From contig CAWICN010000001.1 in the NCBI GenBank assembly GCA_963834725.1, positions 3,038,001 to 3,102,000 of the forward strand: a stretch of DNA of 64,000 nt, in the 5' to 3' direction. Position numbers and translations under genes: made by a program. Each line of letters starts with the position of its first letter. Position 1 is the first letter of the stretch. A model generated the notes under the pieces. The model searched no databases. It was not told where the DNA came from and saw nothing but the letters and a program-made list of their open reading frames with translations. This document shows, piece after piece, positions 34,798-44,062 of this stretch. Origin of the DNA: PALSA-693 sp963834725. Its GTDB lineage: Bacteria > Actinomycetota > Acidimicrobiia > Acidimicrobiales > Palsa-688.

Positions 34798-35212
34798 GCC
34801 GTAGGCTTTCTACGGTTGGCCCGGTGCCGCCCTGGCCATCGAGGTCGGCGAGTCGACGCTGTCGCCCAGGATCGGAACCGGGTCGTCTTGGGTATGGAGG
34901 CCGAGGCTCACATCGACGGACCCGACAGCCTCCATGGCCTATTGACTTTCTCCTCCGGATCGTCCGAGGCGTCAGCGTCCTTCGTCGATTTCGGTGAAGG
35001 CGACACCCCGCCAGTCGCCGTGGGAAACCATCCACGAAGCATGTCGAGCAGTTGCGCTGGCCGAATCCGGGTCGGCTGTCGTCTGGCTCGTAGTGGACTA
35101 AGCGCACTGGAGTGCCTCCTAGCTGATCCGGCCAGATTCAAGTTGCTGCCAGCGCTTGGAATGGTATTGACGTGTTCAGCCGCACGACTATGCAGGTGGA
35201 TAACGTGAGTGC
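34798..35212. other. Intergenic stretch with no clear gene
   Basis: 415 bases. A minus-strand frame near 35035-34985 ends WMVSHGDWRGVAFTEIDEGR and looks faintly coding but opens for only ~40 codons without a start. Near 35167 TTGACG and 35189 TATGCA with a 16-bp spacer could promote the PPOX gene. Confidence 0.4.
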
Positions 35213-35683
35213 GTGACACCTACCGCTGCTCGCAACCGGAACGTGGCTCGCGACGAGCTGCTCGACTTCGTCCGAACACGCCATCAGGGCATCCTCGCTA
35301 CGACCCGCCTCGACGGCCGCCCTCAACTGTCTCCGGTCACGATGGGCGTCGACGATGAGGGCCGGATCGTCGTATCGACCTATCCCGACCGAGCCAAAAC
35401 CCGTAACGCCAGTCGTAGGGCGCCCGGGGCGATGTGTGTGCTGTCAGACGAATTCAATGGCGAGTGGGTTCAAGTAGACGCAGGGATCGAGGTCATCGAA
35501 CAGCCGCAAGCCGTCGAGGCCTTGGTCGACTACTACCGCTGCATCAGCGGCGAGCACCCCGACTGGGACGAGTACCGCCGAGCCATGATCAAGCAGGGCA
35601 AAGTGCTGCTCCGTCTATCGATCGAACGTTGGGGACCGGTTAGCCGAGGTGGCTTTCCGGCGCGGCTGCTCGTTGGCGATTGA
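35213..35683 (+). CDS. PPOX-class F420-dependent oxidoreductase
   Basis: 156 aa from a GTG at 35213. ELLDFVRTRHQGILATTRLD, RPQLSPVTMGVDDEGRIVVS and KTRNASRRAPGAMCVLSDEF match the split-barrel flavin/deazaflavin-binding family; the RxKxxNxRxxP stretch is the cofactor phosphate-binding part. Such proteins in actinobacteria usually use F420 or act as biliverdin or quinone reductases. Monocistronic. Confidence 0.88.
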   Translation: MTPTAARNRNVARDELLDFVRTRHQGILATTRLDGRPQLSPVTMGVDDEGRIVVSTYPDRAKTRNASRRAPGAMCVLSDEFNGEWVQVDAGIEVIEQPQAVEALVDYYRCISGEHPDWDEYRRAMIKQGKVLLRLSIERWGPVSRGGFPARLLVGD

Positions 35684-36338
35684 GTCACTGCCCCAGATTG
35701 GGTCCCTCGACGAGCGGGTTTGGCCGGAGACGACCTCCGATGAGCCTTCAGCGCACTGGCCATGATTTGCCCTGACGCGGCGCCCCTAACGTTCGCCGAG
35801 ACGTCTCCAAAGGTCGCCGGTCGACCGCCACATACCGCCGTGAAGTCTGTAGCGAATTTTGGGTATCCTCCTCGAGGTTTTGGCCTCGTCGAGGACACCC
35901 ATGTCCGTAGCCTGTCACCTCCGTCCAAACTGCGCAGTAAGGCCGCTCAGCCCGCAACTGTCGACGTCGTAGTGAGCCGACAGCCGCGCTGATCTGCCGC
36001 CAGGACGGACACCGTTGAGGCAACCGCGTGACCGTGAGAGGCCGCTTGAACGGCCCTATCCGGGCTCGAAGATTTCGAATCGATCCACGCATCGCAGCCC
36101 GCCAGGACGGCCTCTTGCGGAGTTTCACAGGTTCGTTCATGCTCATTGCCGTGATGGCCCCGATCGCTGATGCCGAGCTCGGGTCGTTGACACGTCCGTC
36201 GTGGACATGTGCTCGACGGACGAAGCGACGCCTGACCTGGGGCTCTCTGCCTAGAACTACAGACAACGCCGGCTTCCGGTCAGTATTCCGCGTGAGCGGC
36301 GACAGCCGGGATTCATTTCCCCGTGGGTCTGTGCAGGA
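35684..36338. other. 655 bp without a convincing gene
   Basis: Frames on both strands are Arg-rich and lack domain-like pattern; the longest (minus, 172 codons) has no RBS. Located downstream of the MazF-type toxin. A possible scar of deleted DNA. Confidence 0.45.
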
Positions 36339-36662
36339 TTAGCTTTGGGGGCAGTCGACGGCGATGGCCAGCGAGCGGCATAGTCCAGCCATCGTTTCGG
36401 GAGTGGCACGGCCGACCCGCCGTAGGAGACGGGCTCGCGGGACGAGCTGCGTGTTGTCCATGTTCGCGACCGACTCGACCCGGACACCATCAGCGGGGCC
36501 GACCGGCACCTCGGTCGAGACGCCTCTAACCGTCGAGGTGACGGGAGCAACGAGCACCGCATTGAGGTAGCGGCCCAGCGGGTTCCGGGTCAGCACGATG
36601 ACGGGCCGGGTCTTGTCCAAGTCGGCTAGCCAAACCTCAGCTCTGCGTGGTGTGGCCGTCAT
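36339..36662 (-). CDS. mazF: MazF/PemK-type endoribonuclease toxin
   Basis: 107 aa. RRAEVWLADLDKTRPVIVLT (with the conserved RPVIVLTRN), LNAVLVAPVTSTVRGVSTEV and SVANMDNTQLVPRARLLRRV are the MazF SH3-like barrel blocks, including the catalytic Arg and Thr regions. Toxins of this type cut mRNA or rRNA. ATG at 36662 overlaps the antitoxin stop (ATGA). Confidence 0.9.
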   Translation of the reverse strand: MTATPRRAEVWLADLDKTRPVIVLTRNPLGRYLNAVLVAPVTSTVRGVSTEVPVGPADGVRVESVANMDNTQLVPRARLLRRVGRATPETMAGLCRSLAIAVDCPQS

Positions 36663-36916
36663 GTGTCGCTGTACAAGGCGGCCCAGTCCGTGTCGTCGTC
36701 AAGTAGCCCTTCGCTGGCAAGTTCGGCCAAGGCCAGCTCTTCGTCACTGGGTGGTGTGGCCCGGTAGGCGGCGATGTCACGTCGGAGACGCTCGAGTTGT
36801 ATGAGGCAGTCGAGGGCGACGTCCACGGCCGCCGAGGTCGACTCGACGCCGACGAGAAGTCGGGCCTCCTCAGCCTTCTTCCGGTCCAGGGTGATCGTCG
36901 CCTTCTCCTTCGCCAT
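36659..36916 (-). CDS. Ribbon-helix-helix-like antitoxin of the MazF pair
   Basis: 85 aa from the ATG at 36916; two further ATGs lie just upstream. AKEKATITLDRKKAEEARLL is a ribbon-helix-helix start, as in MazE/VapB-like antitoxins, followed by an acidic C-terminal region (SDEELALAELASEGLLDDDT) that would occupy the toxin. TATGAT upstream at 36921-36926 (minus strand) may be the -10 box. The IS21 insertion lies ~240 bp upstream and does not break the gene. Confidence 0.82.
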   Translation of the reverse strand: MAKEKATITLDRKKAEEARLLVGVESTSAAVDVALDCLIQLERLRRDIAAYRATPPSDEELALAELASEGLLDDDTDWAALYSDT

Positions 36917-37159
36917 ACTGACCATCATACCAAATGGTGGTAGACACCGGACCGCAACCCAGATTCCTTGAGAATCATCCCGAGTCGGCGCCGGCAGTGC
37001 CCCCATATTGCTCGCCCCCAACGTCCCCGAACGTCAGCAGCTTCGAAGCTGACCTACCACGTACCGCCGGCTCAAGGGCCCTGATGACACGCGCTGCGCC
37101 CGAGTCGCGGAGCGCTGGTGCTGTTGACGGGTTCGGAACGGGTGACAGTCGTGAGTGCG

Positions 37160-37190
37160 TGTCGTTTGCCACCTTGATGGGACCACTTTG
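37160..37190 (+). repeat. Left inverted end of the IS21 element
   Basis: Starts TGTCGTTTGCCACCTTGATG and shares 25 of 31 bases with the reverse complement of 40112-40142. Further internal copies of TTGCCA...ATGGGACCAC occur near 37199 and 37226. Confidence 0.85.
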
Positions 37191-37319
37191 AGGTAGTTCT
37201 TGCCACGACGATGGGACCACCTGGTTGCCAGTTATGGGACCACCCTGGGGTCCCCCACCACCGGTCGACGTTTCGGTCGACTCGCCCTCGACGTCCCGCT
37301 CGGGACGCAGAGGAGCGAC

Positions 37320-38877
37320 ATGGGATATCGGGAGGTATCGGTGGTCGAGATTCGTGAGGTGCTGCGTAGGTGGTTGGGGGGTGAGGGGTTGCGGTCGATC
37401 GATCGCAACATGGGGGTGGACCGCAAGACGGTCCGTCGGTATGTCGAGGCGGCTCTGGCCGTCGGGGTGGATGCCGACGGCGACGTGTCGCAGTTGACCG
37501 ATGGGGTGATCGGGCTGGTGTGCCTGGCGGTGCGGCCGGACCGTCCGCGTGGGCACGGGCGGCCTGGGAGCGGCTCGAGGGTCACGCCGAGTTGATCAAG
37601 TGCTGGGTGAAGGAGGATCTCACGTTGGTGAAGATCCACATCCTGTTGGAGCGCCGGGGGGTGGAGGTCCCGTATCGGACGTTGCACCGCTGGGCGGTGG
37701 CGAATGCCGGCTATGGGCGCCGGCCGGCGACGGTGCGCGTCGCGGATGGCGAACCGGGGGTGGAGCTGCAGGTGGATTTCGGCAAGATGGGCTTGATCGC
37801 CGATCGCGTGTCGGGTCGCCGCGGGGTCGTGTACGCGTTGATCTTCACCGCCTGCTATAGCCGTCACTGCTACGTGTTTTTGACCCATCACCAGACGATC
37901 GAGGCGACCATCGAGGGCTTCGAGGCGGCCTGGGCGTTCTTTGGCGGAATTTTCGCTGTGGTGATCCCCGACAACATGTCGGCGGTGGTAGTCGAGGCGG
38001 ACGCCACTGAGCCCCGCTTCACCGACGCCTTTTTCGAGTACTCCCAGTCGAGAGGGTTCAACATCGACGCGGCGAGGGTTCGCAAGCCGTGTGATAAGCC
38101 CAAGGTGGAGCGGCAAGTTCCTTATGTGAGAAGGAATTTCTTCGCCGGAGAGGACTTCGTCGACATCGCCGACGCCCAACGGCGGGCTGTGGAGTGGTGC
38201 CAGACGACCGCGGGGATGCGGGTGCATGGCACCACCCAGCTGCATCCCGCCGAGGTGTTCGCGGTCGAAGAGGCACCCCGGCTGCTACCGGTTCCCGATT
38301 TCGGTTATGACCTGCCCCGCTACCCGACCCCCAAGGTCCACCGTGACCGCCACATCGAGGTGGGCAAGGCGCTGTACTCGATACCGGGCGAACTGATCGG
38401 CCAGCGGGTCAAGGTGCGAGCCGATTCCAAGCTGATCAAGGTGTTCTTCCGGGGCCAGCTGATCAAAGTCCACCCCCGCATCCCGGCCGGCGGGCGCCGC
38501 ACCGACCCCGAAGACATGCCGACGGAGAAGACCGCCTATGCCCTGCGGACATCGACCACCTGCGGCGCATGGCCGCCGCCGAGGGCGACGCCATCGGCGT
38601 CTACGCCGACGCCTTGTTGGGTGGGCCGTTGCCGTGGACGAAGATGCGCCAGGTTTACGCCCTGTTGGGCCTGGTCAAGAAGTGGGGCCCCGAGCGAGTC
38701 GACGCCGCGTGCGCCAAGGCGCTGGAAGCCGAGACGGTCAACGTGGGGCTCATCCGCCGCATGATCGAGCGCAGCCGAGAAGGCACAGATGAGCCGCTGC
38801 CGGTGCACGGCAAGCTCCTACCCGGCCGCTTCGCCCGAGACCCGGGCGAGTACGTGGTTGGGGGAGGTGAGCGGTGA
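37320..38877 (+). pseudogene. istA: IS21 transposase IstA, two frameshifts
   Basis: ATG at 37320. YREVSVVEIREVLRRWLGGE and SIDRNMGVDRKTVRRYVEAA form the N-terminal HTH. Near 37550 a base is lost or gained and the frame moves to AAWERLEGHAELIKCWVKED. The DDE core is intact: Asp in VELQVDFGKMG, Asp in VVIPDNMSAVV, Glu in KPKVERQVPYV. A second shift near 38545 leads to DIDHLRRMAAAEGDAIGVYA and the end at 38877. Full length would be ~515 aa. The element is therefore non-autonomous, unless the shifts are sequence errors. Confidence 0.87.
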
Positions 38878-39689
38878 TGGCCTCGACCGCCGCGCCGAGC
38901 GTCTCGCCGGAGTTGCGTTCCCTGCTGCGCCGACTCAAGCTCGGTCGCAGCCTCGACACCCTGCCCGAGCGGCTGGCCCTGGCCCGCCAGAACACCTTCA
39001 GCCACGCCGAGTTCTTGGAGCTTGTCCTCGCCGACGAGGTCGAGCGTCGGGACCGCACCTCGGCCGGGCTCAGAGCGCGGGCCGCGCATCTCGACTCGGC
39101 CATGGTCCTCGACGCCTGGGACGACACCGCCGAGGTCACCTTCGACCGGGCCCTGTGGGGCGAGCTGACAACGCTGCGTTTCGTCGAAGCCGCTAACAAC
39201 GTGCTGGCGCTGGGGCCCGTCGGGGTCGGCAAAACCTTCATGGCGACCGCCCTGGGCCACATCGCAGTGCGCCGGCGGGCCAGCGTGCACTTCGAGCGGG
39301 CCGACCAGCTCCTCAAACGGCTCAAGGCCTCCCGCCTCGACGCCAGCCACGACACCGAGCTACGCAAGCTCATCCGTGTCGATCTGTTGATTATCGATGA
39401 CTTCGCCCTCACCGCCATGGACTCCGTTGAGACCGCCGACGTCTACGAGCTGGTGGTCGAACGGCATCGCCGGGCGGCCACGGTGATCACCTCCAACCGC
39501 GACCCCGTCGAGTGGCTGGCGGTCATGGCCGACCAGCTCCTGGCCCAGTCCGCCATCGACCGGCTCACCTCCGCCGCCTACGAGCTGGTGATCGAGGGGG
39601 AGAGCTACCGGCGTCGGCAAAAACCCGCCATCCCCAGCGACGGTCCCGAGGCGCCCCGAAGGCCGCGGCGGCCAGGAGGCAACTCATGA
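38877..39689 (+). CDS. istB: IS21 helper ATPase IstB
   Basis: 270 aa. The ATG at 38877 overlaps the IstA stop by one base (a GTG directly before it is possible). AAA+ features: Walker A LGPVGVGKTFMATALGH, Walker B VDLLIIDDFALTAMD, sensor-like ATVITSNRDPVEW and a final LTSAAYELVIEGESYRRR. IstB loads onto DNA and stimulates IstA. Intact, with an extra Pro/Arg tail. Confidence 0.94.
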   Translation: MASTAAPSVSPELRSLLRRLKLGRSLDTLPERLALARQNTFSHAEFLELVLADEVERRDRTSAGLRARAAHLDSAMVLDAWDDTAEVTFDRALWGELTTLRFVEAANNVLALGPVGVGKTFMATALGHIAVRRRASVHFERADQLLKRLKASRLDASHDTELRKLIRVDLLIIDDFALTAMDSVETADVYELVVERHRRAATVITSNRDPVEWLAVMADQLLAQSAIDRLTSAAYELVIEGESYRRRQKPAIPSDGPEAPRRPRRPGGNS

Positions 39690-40036
39690 CAACACCTCAG
39701 CCACAAACACCGTCGTGTCACGATAGCGTCACGACGATCTGCCCGACCTGCGGCCGCGCGTTCTCCCGCGTCGGCCGCCAGACCTACTGCTCGGGGGCGT
39801 GCCGGGCGGCCGCATACCGCCGGCGTCGCGACGCCCACCAGCCGACCATCGTCGTCCCCAAGGCACAGCCCCGCCGGCCCATCACCGTTTACGAATGCGA
39901 CAGCTGCGGCGCCCGCGCTCTGGGCGAGCAACACTGCAGCGAATGCCACACCTTCATGCGCCGCGTCGGGGTCGGCGGGTGCTGCCCCGCGTGCGACGAG
40001 CCAATTGCCCTAACAGAGCTACTCGACTCACCTTGA
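39686..40036 (+). CDS. Zinc-ribbon accessory protein of the IS21 element
   Basis: 116 aa, ATG at 39686 overlapping the istB stop (ATGA), so it is the third gene of the transposition operon. Several CxxC sites: ICPTCGRAFSRVGRQTYCSG with CRAAAYRRRR (a zinc finger seen in DNA-binding proteins), CDSCGARALGEQHCSEC, and CCPACDE near the end. Probably a DNA-binding factor that aids or regulates transposition. The function is not established. Confidence 0.82.
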   Translation: MTTPQPQTPSCHDSVTTICPTCGRAFSRVGRQTYCSGACRAAAYRRRRDAHQPTIVVPKAQPRRPITVYECDSCGARALGEQHCSECHTFMRRVGVGGCCPACDEPIALTELLDSP

Positions 40037-40111
40037 CAGCCCCCTGACCCGAGAAGGAAGATCATACCGACCGGCTCAAGGGTCCCCGAGGCGGTCCCTA
40101 GCTTGTGGCAA

Positions 40112-40142
40112 CAGGGTGGTCCCATAGACCTGGCAAGCGACA
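40112..40142 (-). repeat. Right inverted end of the IS21 element
   Basis: Reverse complement of the left end with 25 of 31 matches; ends in CA. AGTGC follows directly. Confidence 0.85.
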
Positions 40143-40560
40143 AGTGCCTGCTCACTTAGTGCCTTGCCCTTTGTCGCCACGTCGCAAAGGAGATCAACGA
40201 CAAGCGACGGTTGGGAGAGGAACGGCGAGTGCCCGGTCAGCCATTCCACCGACTCGGCTCTGGGCTCAGCCAGAACCGTTGCGGCCAATTCCCCGATGCC
40301 GTCGGGCCCGACGTCCCCCGCCGTGTGGCGAGGGACGATGCTGGTCGTTCGCGGAGGCGACCGAAGCAGCCTACGAAGCGCTCGTCAGGCTGCAGGCGGA
40401 GAAGGAACGACGCGTCGCGGCGTGAAGCTGCGAGGGCTGAAGAACGCCTTGGCGGCTGGGGATCGGCGTCCGGCAGTTTGGCCAAGCTCGTCGTTGTCTC
40501 ACCCCGCAACTCGTCGGACATTGGTCCCTTACCCGAGGCCTCGTCGGAGCGCCCAGCCCG
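40143..40560. other. Remnant DNA between the IS21 end and the integrase relic
   Basis: No complete gene. Around 40345-40425 the plus strand reads SFAEATEAAYEALVRLQAEK and a stop, the likely C-terminus of a small helical protein lost upstream. Other frames are not domain-like. Confidence 0.4.
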
Positions 40561-41430
40561 GCCAATGGACCTGGTGTCCAGCAGACCGGCAATACAGCCG
40601 AACCTTCCGGACCAATCGGGAAGCAGTGGACTTCACCGCCCGCGAACGATCGGCCCGGCTGCAAGGCAGGTGGGTGGATCCGCTCGCCGTCGCTACCGGG
40701 CCATGGTCTTCCTGGCCGCTGGTGCGGGCTGCGCTACCGGGAGCTGGGCGGCTTGGCCCGGGCCGATATCGACCTCCAGCGAACGGTGCGGGTTCGCCGT
40801 CAGCTGAAGAAACTGGCCGATGGCCGCCAGATCTTGGGGCCGCCCAAGACGGCCGCTGGCACGCGCACCGTCGCCATTCCGCCCCACGTTCTGGGCGCCA
40901 TCGCTCGTCACCTCCAGCATCACGTCCGACCCCAGGCAGAGGCCCTGGTGTTCACCGCTCCAGACGGGGACCTCCTGCGCCGCAGCAACTTCAACCGCCG
41001 GGCCTGGCAGCCGGCCTGTGCCGCCGTTGGCCTGGTCGGCTTTCGGTTTCATGATCTCCGCCACACCGGCAACACCTTGGCGGCGTCCACCGGGGCCAGC
41101 ACCAAGGAGCTCATGAGCCGGATGGGCCACGCCAGCCCGAGAGCCGCACTCATTTATCAGCACGCCACCATCGAGCGCGACCAGGCCCTCGCCGCCGCCC
41201 TCTCCCCCCTCGCCGGTGACCAACAGGCAGGGGGTCGCCATCTGCGGGCTGTCCAGACCGGTCCAGCCCCCTCCGTCGAACAGAAACGTTCGACGAATGT
41301 TCGACGGCCCCTTCAGGCGTTCGAACACGCTCTCATTCGAACAACGAAACCCCAGGTCAGGGTGGTGGAGACGAGCGGACTCGAACCGCCGACCCCTGCG
41401 TGCAAAGCAGGACGAGCCGGATCCATGCGG
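40560..41430 (+). pseudogene. Tyrosine integrase relic (first island), internal deletion
   Basis: RQYSRTFRTNREAVDFTARE and RLQGRWVDP correspond to residues 25-56 of the intact integrase at 54598. They are followed at once by RYRAMVFLAA and (after a frame change) ELGGLARADIDLQRTVRVRR, residues 183 onward, so ~120 residues of the core-binding domain are deleted. The catalytic part is kept (FRFHDLRHTGNTLAASTGAS, MSRMGHASPRAALIYQHATI). Its 3' end reads into the tRNA-Ala fragment at 41363, like its intact homologue reads into the tRNA. About 70% identity to that integrase is judged by eye. Confidence 0.85.
41363..41411 (-). repeat. Copy of the tRNA-Ala 3' half (attachment site, left end of the island)
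   Basis: 49 bases identical to 55806-55855 except for one missing C. It covers the CCA, acceptor 3' strand, T arm and anticodon stem-loop of tRNA-Ala(TGC) and stops just before the D arm. This is the product expected when an integrase recombines at the 3' end of the tRNA gene. Confidence 0.9.
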
Positions 41431-42112
41431 ATGCTGACAGACAAAAAGCCCTGCTCACAGGTGGTGCATGGTCACCGACGAACTGGTGCGGACAGCACCG
41501 GATGTTCGATCGATGTTCGATCTTTGTCCAGGTGCGACCAGCCACCAGATTCGGGTGACCACGGCAACAGGCCCTGGCCCGCGCGACTCACACCTTCGCG
41601 GTTTGCCGACCGAACACGGGCTTGTCCTTCCGACCGCCCGAAGACGAGAAGTTGCACAACCTATCGTCCGCCGTCATACCGGCTGGGACACAAAGAGCTT
41701 AAAAGTCTTCGGTTCGGGGTTTCCGGCGACCGCCGATGACCACAAAAGTGCTGGTCAAGGGGGTCGGCAGCTCCTGACGACCCCCACCGTTTCGCAGCGG
41801 CCGCGCAATCCACGCGCCATGGGTCGGCCCTTGCTAGCCAACAAGAAGGCGCCTGGGTCGCCTGAGCACCGTGAGGGGATCCCCCAACGGGATTCGAACC
41901 CCTGCTGCCGCCTTGAAAGGGCTGTTCGGGTGGCTGTAGGTACCCACCGGTGGCGCGTCGTCGCAGGTCAGAGGCAGTCTGCGTTCGCCGGCGACCTCTA
42001 GCGCTCGGGGGGGTCCGCGGGATCGACGCGGGTTAAAAAGTGGGATCGAGTCCCGCCTCGTGGTGTAAGTGCGACCGCGCCGATGTGAGTGCTTGGCGGG
42101 GTTTGAGGTCGG
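41412..42112. other. Junction DNA with att scars and a hairpin
   Basis: Near 41500 a GTTCGATCGATGTTCGATC block matches the 3' coding region of both integrases (55732 and 41290), and AAAAGTGCTGGTCA at 41743 matches 55788-55802, so part of a third integrase 3' end is present. A hairpin GGGGGTCG / CGACCCCC lies at 41759-41785. The tRNA-Glu fragment follows at 41881. No intact gene. Confidence 0.55.
41881..41921 (-). repeat. 3' fragment of tRNA-Glu(TTC)
   Basis: The minus strand reads GCCCTTTCAAGGCGGCAGCA then GGGGTTCGAATCCCGTTGGGGG: anticodon loop CTTTCAA with anticodon TTC, the 3' side of the anticodon stem, variable loop, T arm and acceptor 3' strand of tRNA-Glu. The 5' half is absent, so it is not a functional gene. 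Such 3' fragments mark a past integration at tRNA-Glu. Confidence 0.8.
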
Positions 42113-42683
42113 TCAGGCGGTGACGGAGAGGGGCGCCTCCAATGCCGGTCGGTCTTCAGTGTGCCGGTCTTCGTAAAGCTTCGCCATAGATCCCTCGGAG
42201 CGGTAGCGGCGTTCGGCCACCTGCCATTCGTCGTGGGCCTCGACCACCACGGCAGTGACGAGGCGCAAGACGGTGGCGTCGCTGGGGAAGATCCCGACCA
42301 CGTTGGTGCGCCGTTTGATCTCGCCGTTGAGCCGTTCGAGAGGGTTGGTGGACCAGATCTTTTTCCAGTGCAGTACGGGGGAAGCCGGTGAAGGCGAGTA
42401 GATCTTCGGTGGCGTCGGCGAGCAGGTTGGCCACGTCGGGGAACTGGCCGGTCACCATGCGGGTGACTTCGTCCATCTGGGAGCGGACGTGGGCGGCGTC
42501 GGGCTGGGCGAAGATGGTGCGGATGGCGGCCGCGACCATCTCGGCCGAGGCTTTGGGCACCCGGCCCAGGACGCTTCGCATGAAGTGCACTCGGCAGCGC
42601 TGCCACGACGCCCCGATGAACACCGAGGCGATGGCCGCCTTGAGGCCGAGGTGGTGGTCGGATATGACGAGCTTCACCCCCGA
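42113..42683 (-). pseudogene. IS256-family transposase, C-terminal part
   Basis: Begins within KLVISDHHLGLKAAIASVFI and SWQRCRVHFMRSVLGRVPKA, the centre of an IS256 transposase with the second catalytic Asp. After a shift near 42370 it continues WSTNPLERLNGEIKRRTNVV with the catalytic Glu, ending LEAPLSVTA. The first ~150 residues are missing, replaced directly by the IS110 fragment that reads the other way. Confidence 0.85.
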
Positions 42684-43138
42684 CAGTCCTCGAGGAGCAG
42701 CTGGCCGAGGGTTTTGATCAGCACCCGGACGCCAAGATCGTCCGCTCCCTGCCAGGACTAGGGACCATCCTGGGCGCCCGGGTGCTCGTGAGTTCGGGGA
42801 CGACCCGAACCGCTACGCCGATGCTAAAGCCCGGAAGAACTACGCCGGCACATCCCCCATCACCAAAGCCTCCGGCAAGAGCAAAGTCGTTCTTGCCCGC
42901 TACGCCCGCAACCGGCGGCTCGCCGACGCCTGCCACCTGTGGGCCTTCGCGGCCCTCACCGCCAGCCCAGGCGCTCGCGCCTTTTACGACGCCCGCCGAT
43001 CCGGCGGAGACACCCACAACCGTGCTCTACGGGCCCTCGCCAACCGGCTCGTCGGCATCCTCCACGGCTGCCTCCAACACCAAGCCCTCTACGACGAACA
43101 CACCGCCTGGGCCCACCGCCAAGAACAAGCCGCTTGAC
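42684..43138 (+). pseudogene. C-terminal fragment of an IS110-family transposase
   Basis: LEEQLAEGFDQHPDAKIVRS and LPGLGTILGARVL, then, after loss of a G near 42787, EFGDDPNRYADAKARKNYAG, SPITKASGKSKVVLARYARN and a natural end HRQEQAA. The LPGxGxxxGARxLxEFGD and YAGTSPIT motifs define the Transposase_20 half. The N-terminal DEDD half is absent. Confidence 0.85.
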
Positions 43139-43171
43139 AACTTAGGACCGTGGGATGTCTAGACGCGACCG

Positions 43172-43198
43172 ACCCCCCGGTCGGCGGCACCGGGGGGT
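43172..43198. terminator. Strong hairpin between converging fragments
   Basis: ACCCCCCGG (43172-43180) pairs perfectly with CCGGGGGGT (43190-43198) around a 9-base loop, followed by CTACCGTCTCC. It lies between the IS110 fragment and the secreted-protein relic, whose 3' ends face each other. Confidence 0.65.
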
Positions 43199-43235
43199 CT
43201 ACCGTCTCCTCTGGTGGGGAGAGGAGATGTTTAAG

Positions 43236-43911
43236 TCAACAGTTGTTGGCCCAGTAGGGGTCGCCAGTGGTCTGGCAGAACGGCCAGTTCATCCTGGACT
43301 GGTTGATGGCCACGAGGGTAGGTTCGACAGTTCCGGCGTCAAGAACCTGAACCCATCTCTGATCCCAGGCCGATACAAGGTCGTATCCGATTCCGTTTGT
43401 GTTGTCGAGCGAGGCTGCCCACGATTGGGCACCACCGAACGATGCGCCGGATGCGACCAGCTGACGAGTGCCACTGGTGGTGGGTTCAACCCATTCAGCG
43501 TAGGAGTTGCTCTCGAAACCCCATACTTGGGTGCTCGGATCGAGACAAGCAGCCCACAGGGCCGCGCTGCTGCCTTTCTGCGAAATAGTTACGTCGCCTA
43601 GCCCGTGGTTGCCTACATCGACGGCATCGACGATGTAGTAGGAGTAGCCGAGGATGAGACTGCCCTCGTCCCACCACGTCTGGTTGGTGTAACAGATGTC
43701 GGACAACGGCACGCCATTCGCAGTCTTCCAAGAATCGGAGGCCGGGACATTGGAACCTGATAGGAAGCCTGGTTGGACAGCACTGGCCTTGGTGACAGCA
43801 CTGCGCCACAGCGCTGGCGTGGGCCTTGGATTGGGCGTGGGCAGCCGGGGCTAACCCTAGAAGCGATCGGGCTCCAAGCCCGACGATCGCCAGTATTGCT
43901 CTGATCTTCAC
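43236..43911 (-). pseudogene. Secreted protein gene with one frameshift after the signal peptide
   Basis: ATG at 43911: MKIRAILAIVGLGARSLLGL then APAAHAQS is a clear Sec signal with an AHA cleavage site. A shift near 43800 moves the frame to SAVTKASAVQPGFLSGSNVP, after which it is open to 43236: DICYTNQTWWDEGSLILGYS, SQKGSSAALWAACLDPSTQV, FCQTTGDPYWANNC. Four Cys suggest disulphides. Mature part ~200 aa; family not recognised. Confidence 0.68.
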
Positions 43912-44062
43912 ATCTCTCCTTTAGGTGATTACCTTCGCGACGGCAGCGGCCAGGCTGGCGAAAGCCACACCGCAGTAGTCCTTGACGTGGGTGGCTGCCA
44001 GTGTCGGCCAGTGGTGGACACCGGAGGCTGCGAGTCAGTCCTTCATGTCCGCCATCGCCCGG

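Larger units (their letters stand above)
37159..40142. mobile_element. Complete IS21-family insertion element
   Basis: Ends match over 31 bp as inverted repeats (37160-37190 and 40112-40142), beginning TG and ending CA. AGTGC flanks the element at 37154-37158 and 40143-40147, a probable 5-bp target repeat. Three or more GATGGGACCAC-type blocks lie inside the left end and one or two inside the right end, the multiple transposase-binding sites usual for IS21. It carries istA (frameshifted), istB and a small zinc-ribbon gene, all overlapping. Confidence 0.88.

Noticed and set aside
34985..35110. Possible small minus-strand protein ending in TEIDEGR
   Set aside because: Only ~40 codons open, no start codon and no RBS; listed only as a note in the intergenic entry.
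36028..36342. 104-codon plus-strand frame upstream of the MazF toxin
   Set aside because: Starts well but loses protein character, has no RBS, and runs antisense into the toxin 3' end.
37160..37250. Repeated GGGACCAC blocks as a CRISPR array
   Set aside because: Spacing is irregular and the same blocks occur inverted at the other end of the IS21 element, so they are transposase-binding sites. No CRISPR array was seen anywhere in the window.
8392..43138. IS110 N-terminal piece (8.4 kb) and C-terminal piece (42.7 kb) as halves of one rearranged copy
   Set aside because: They do not overlap, so common origin cannot be tested, and the central part is missing from both.
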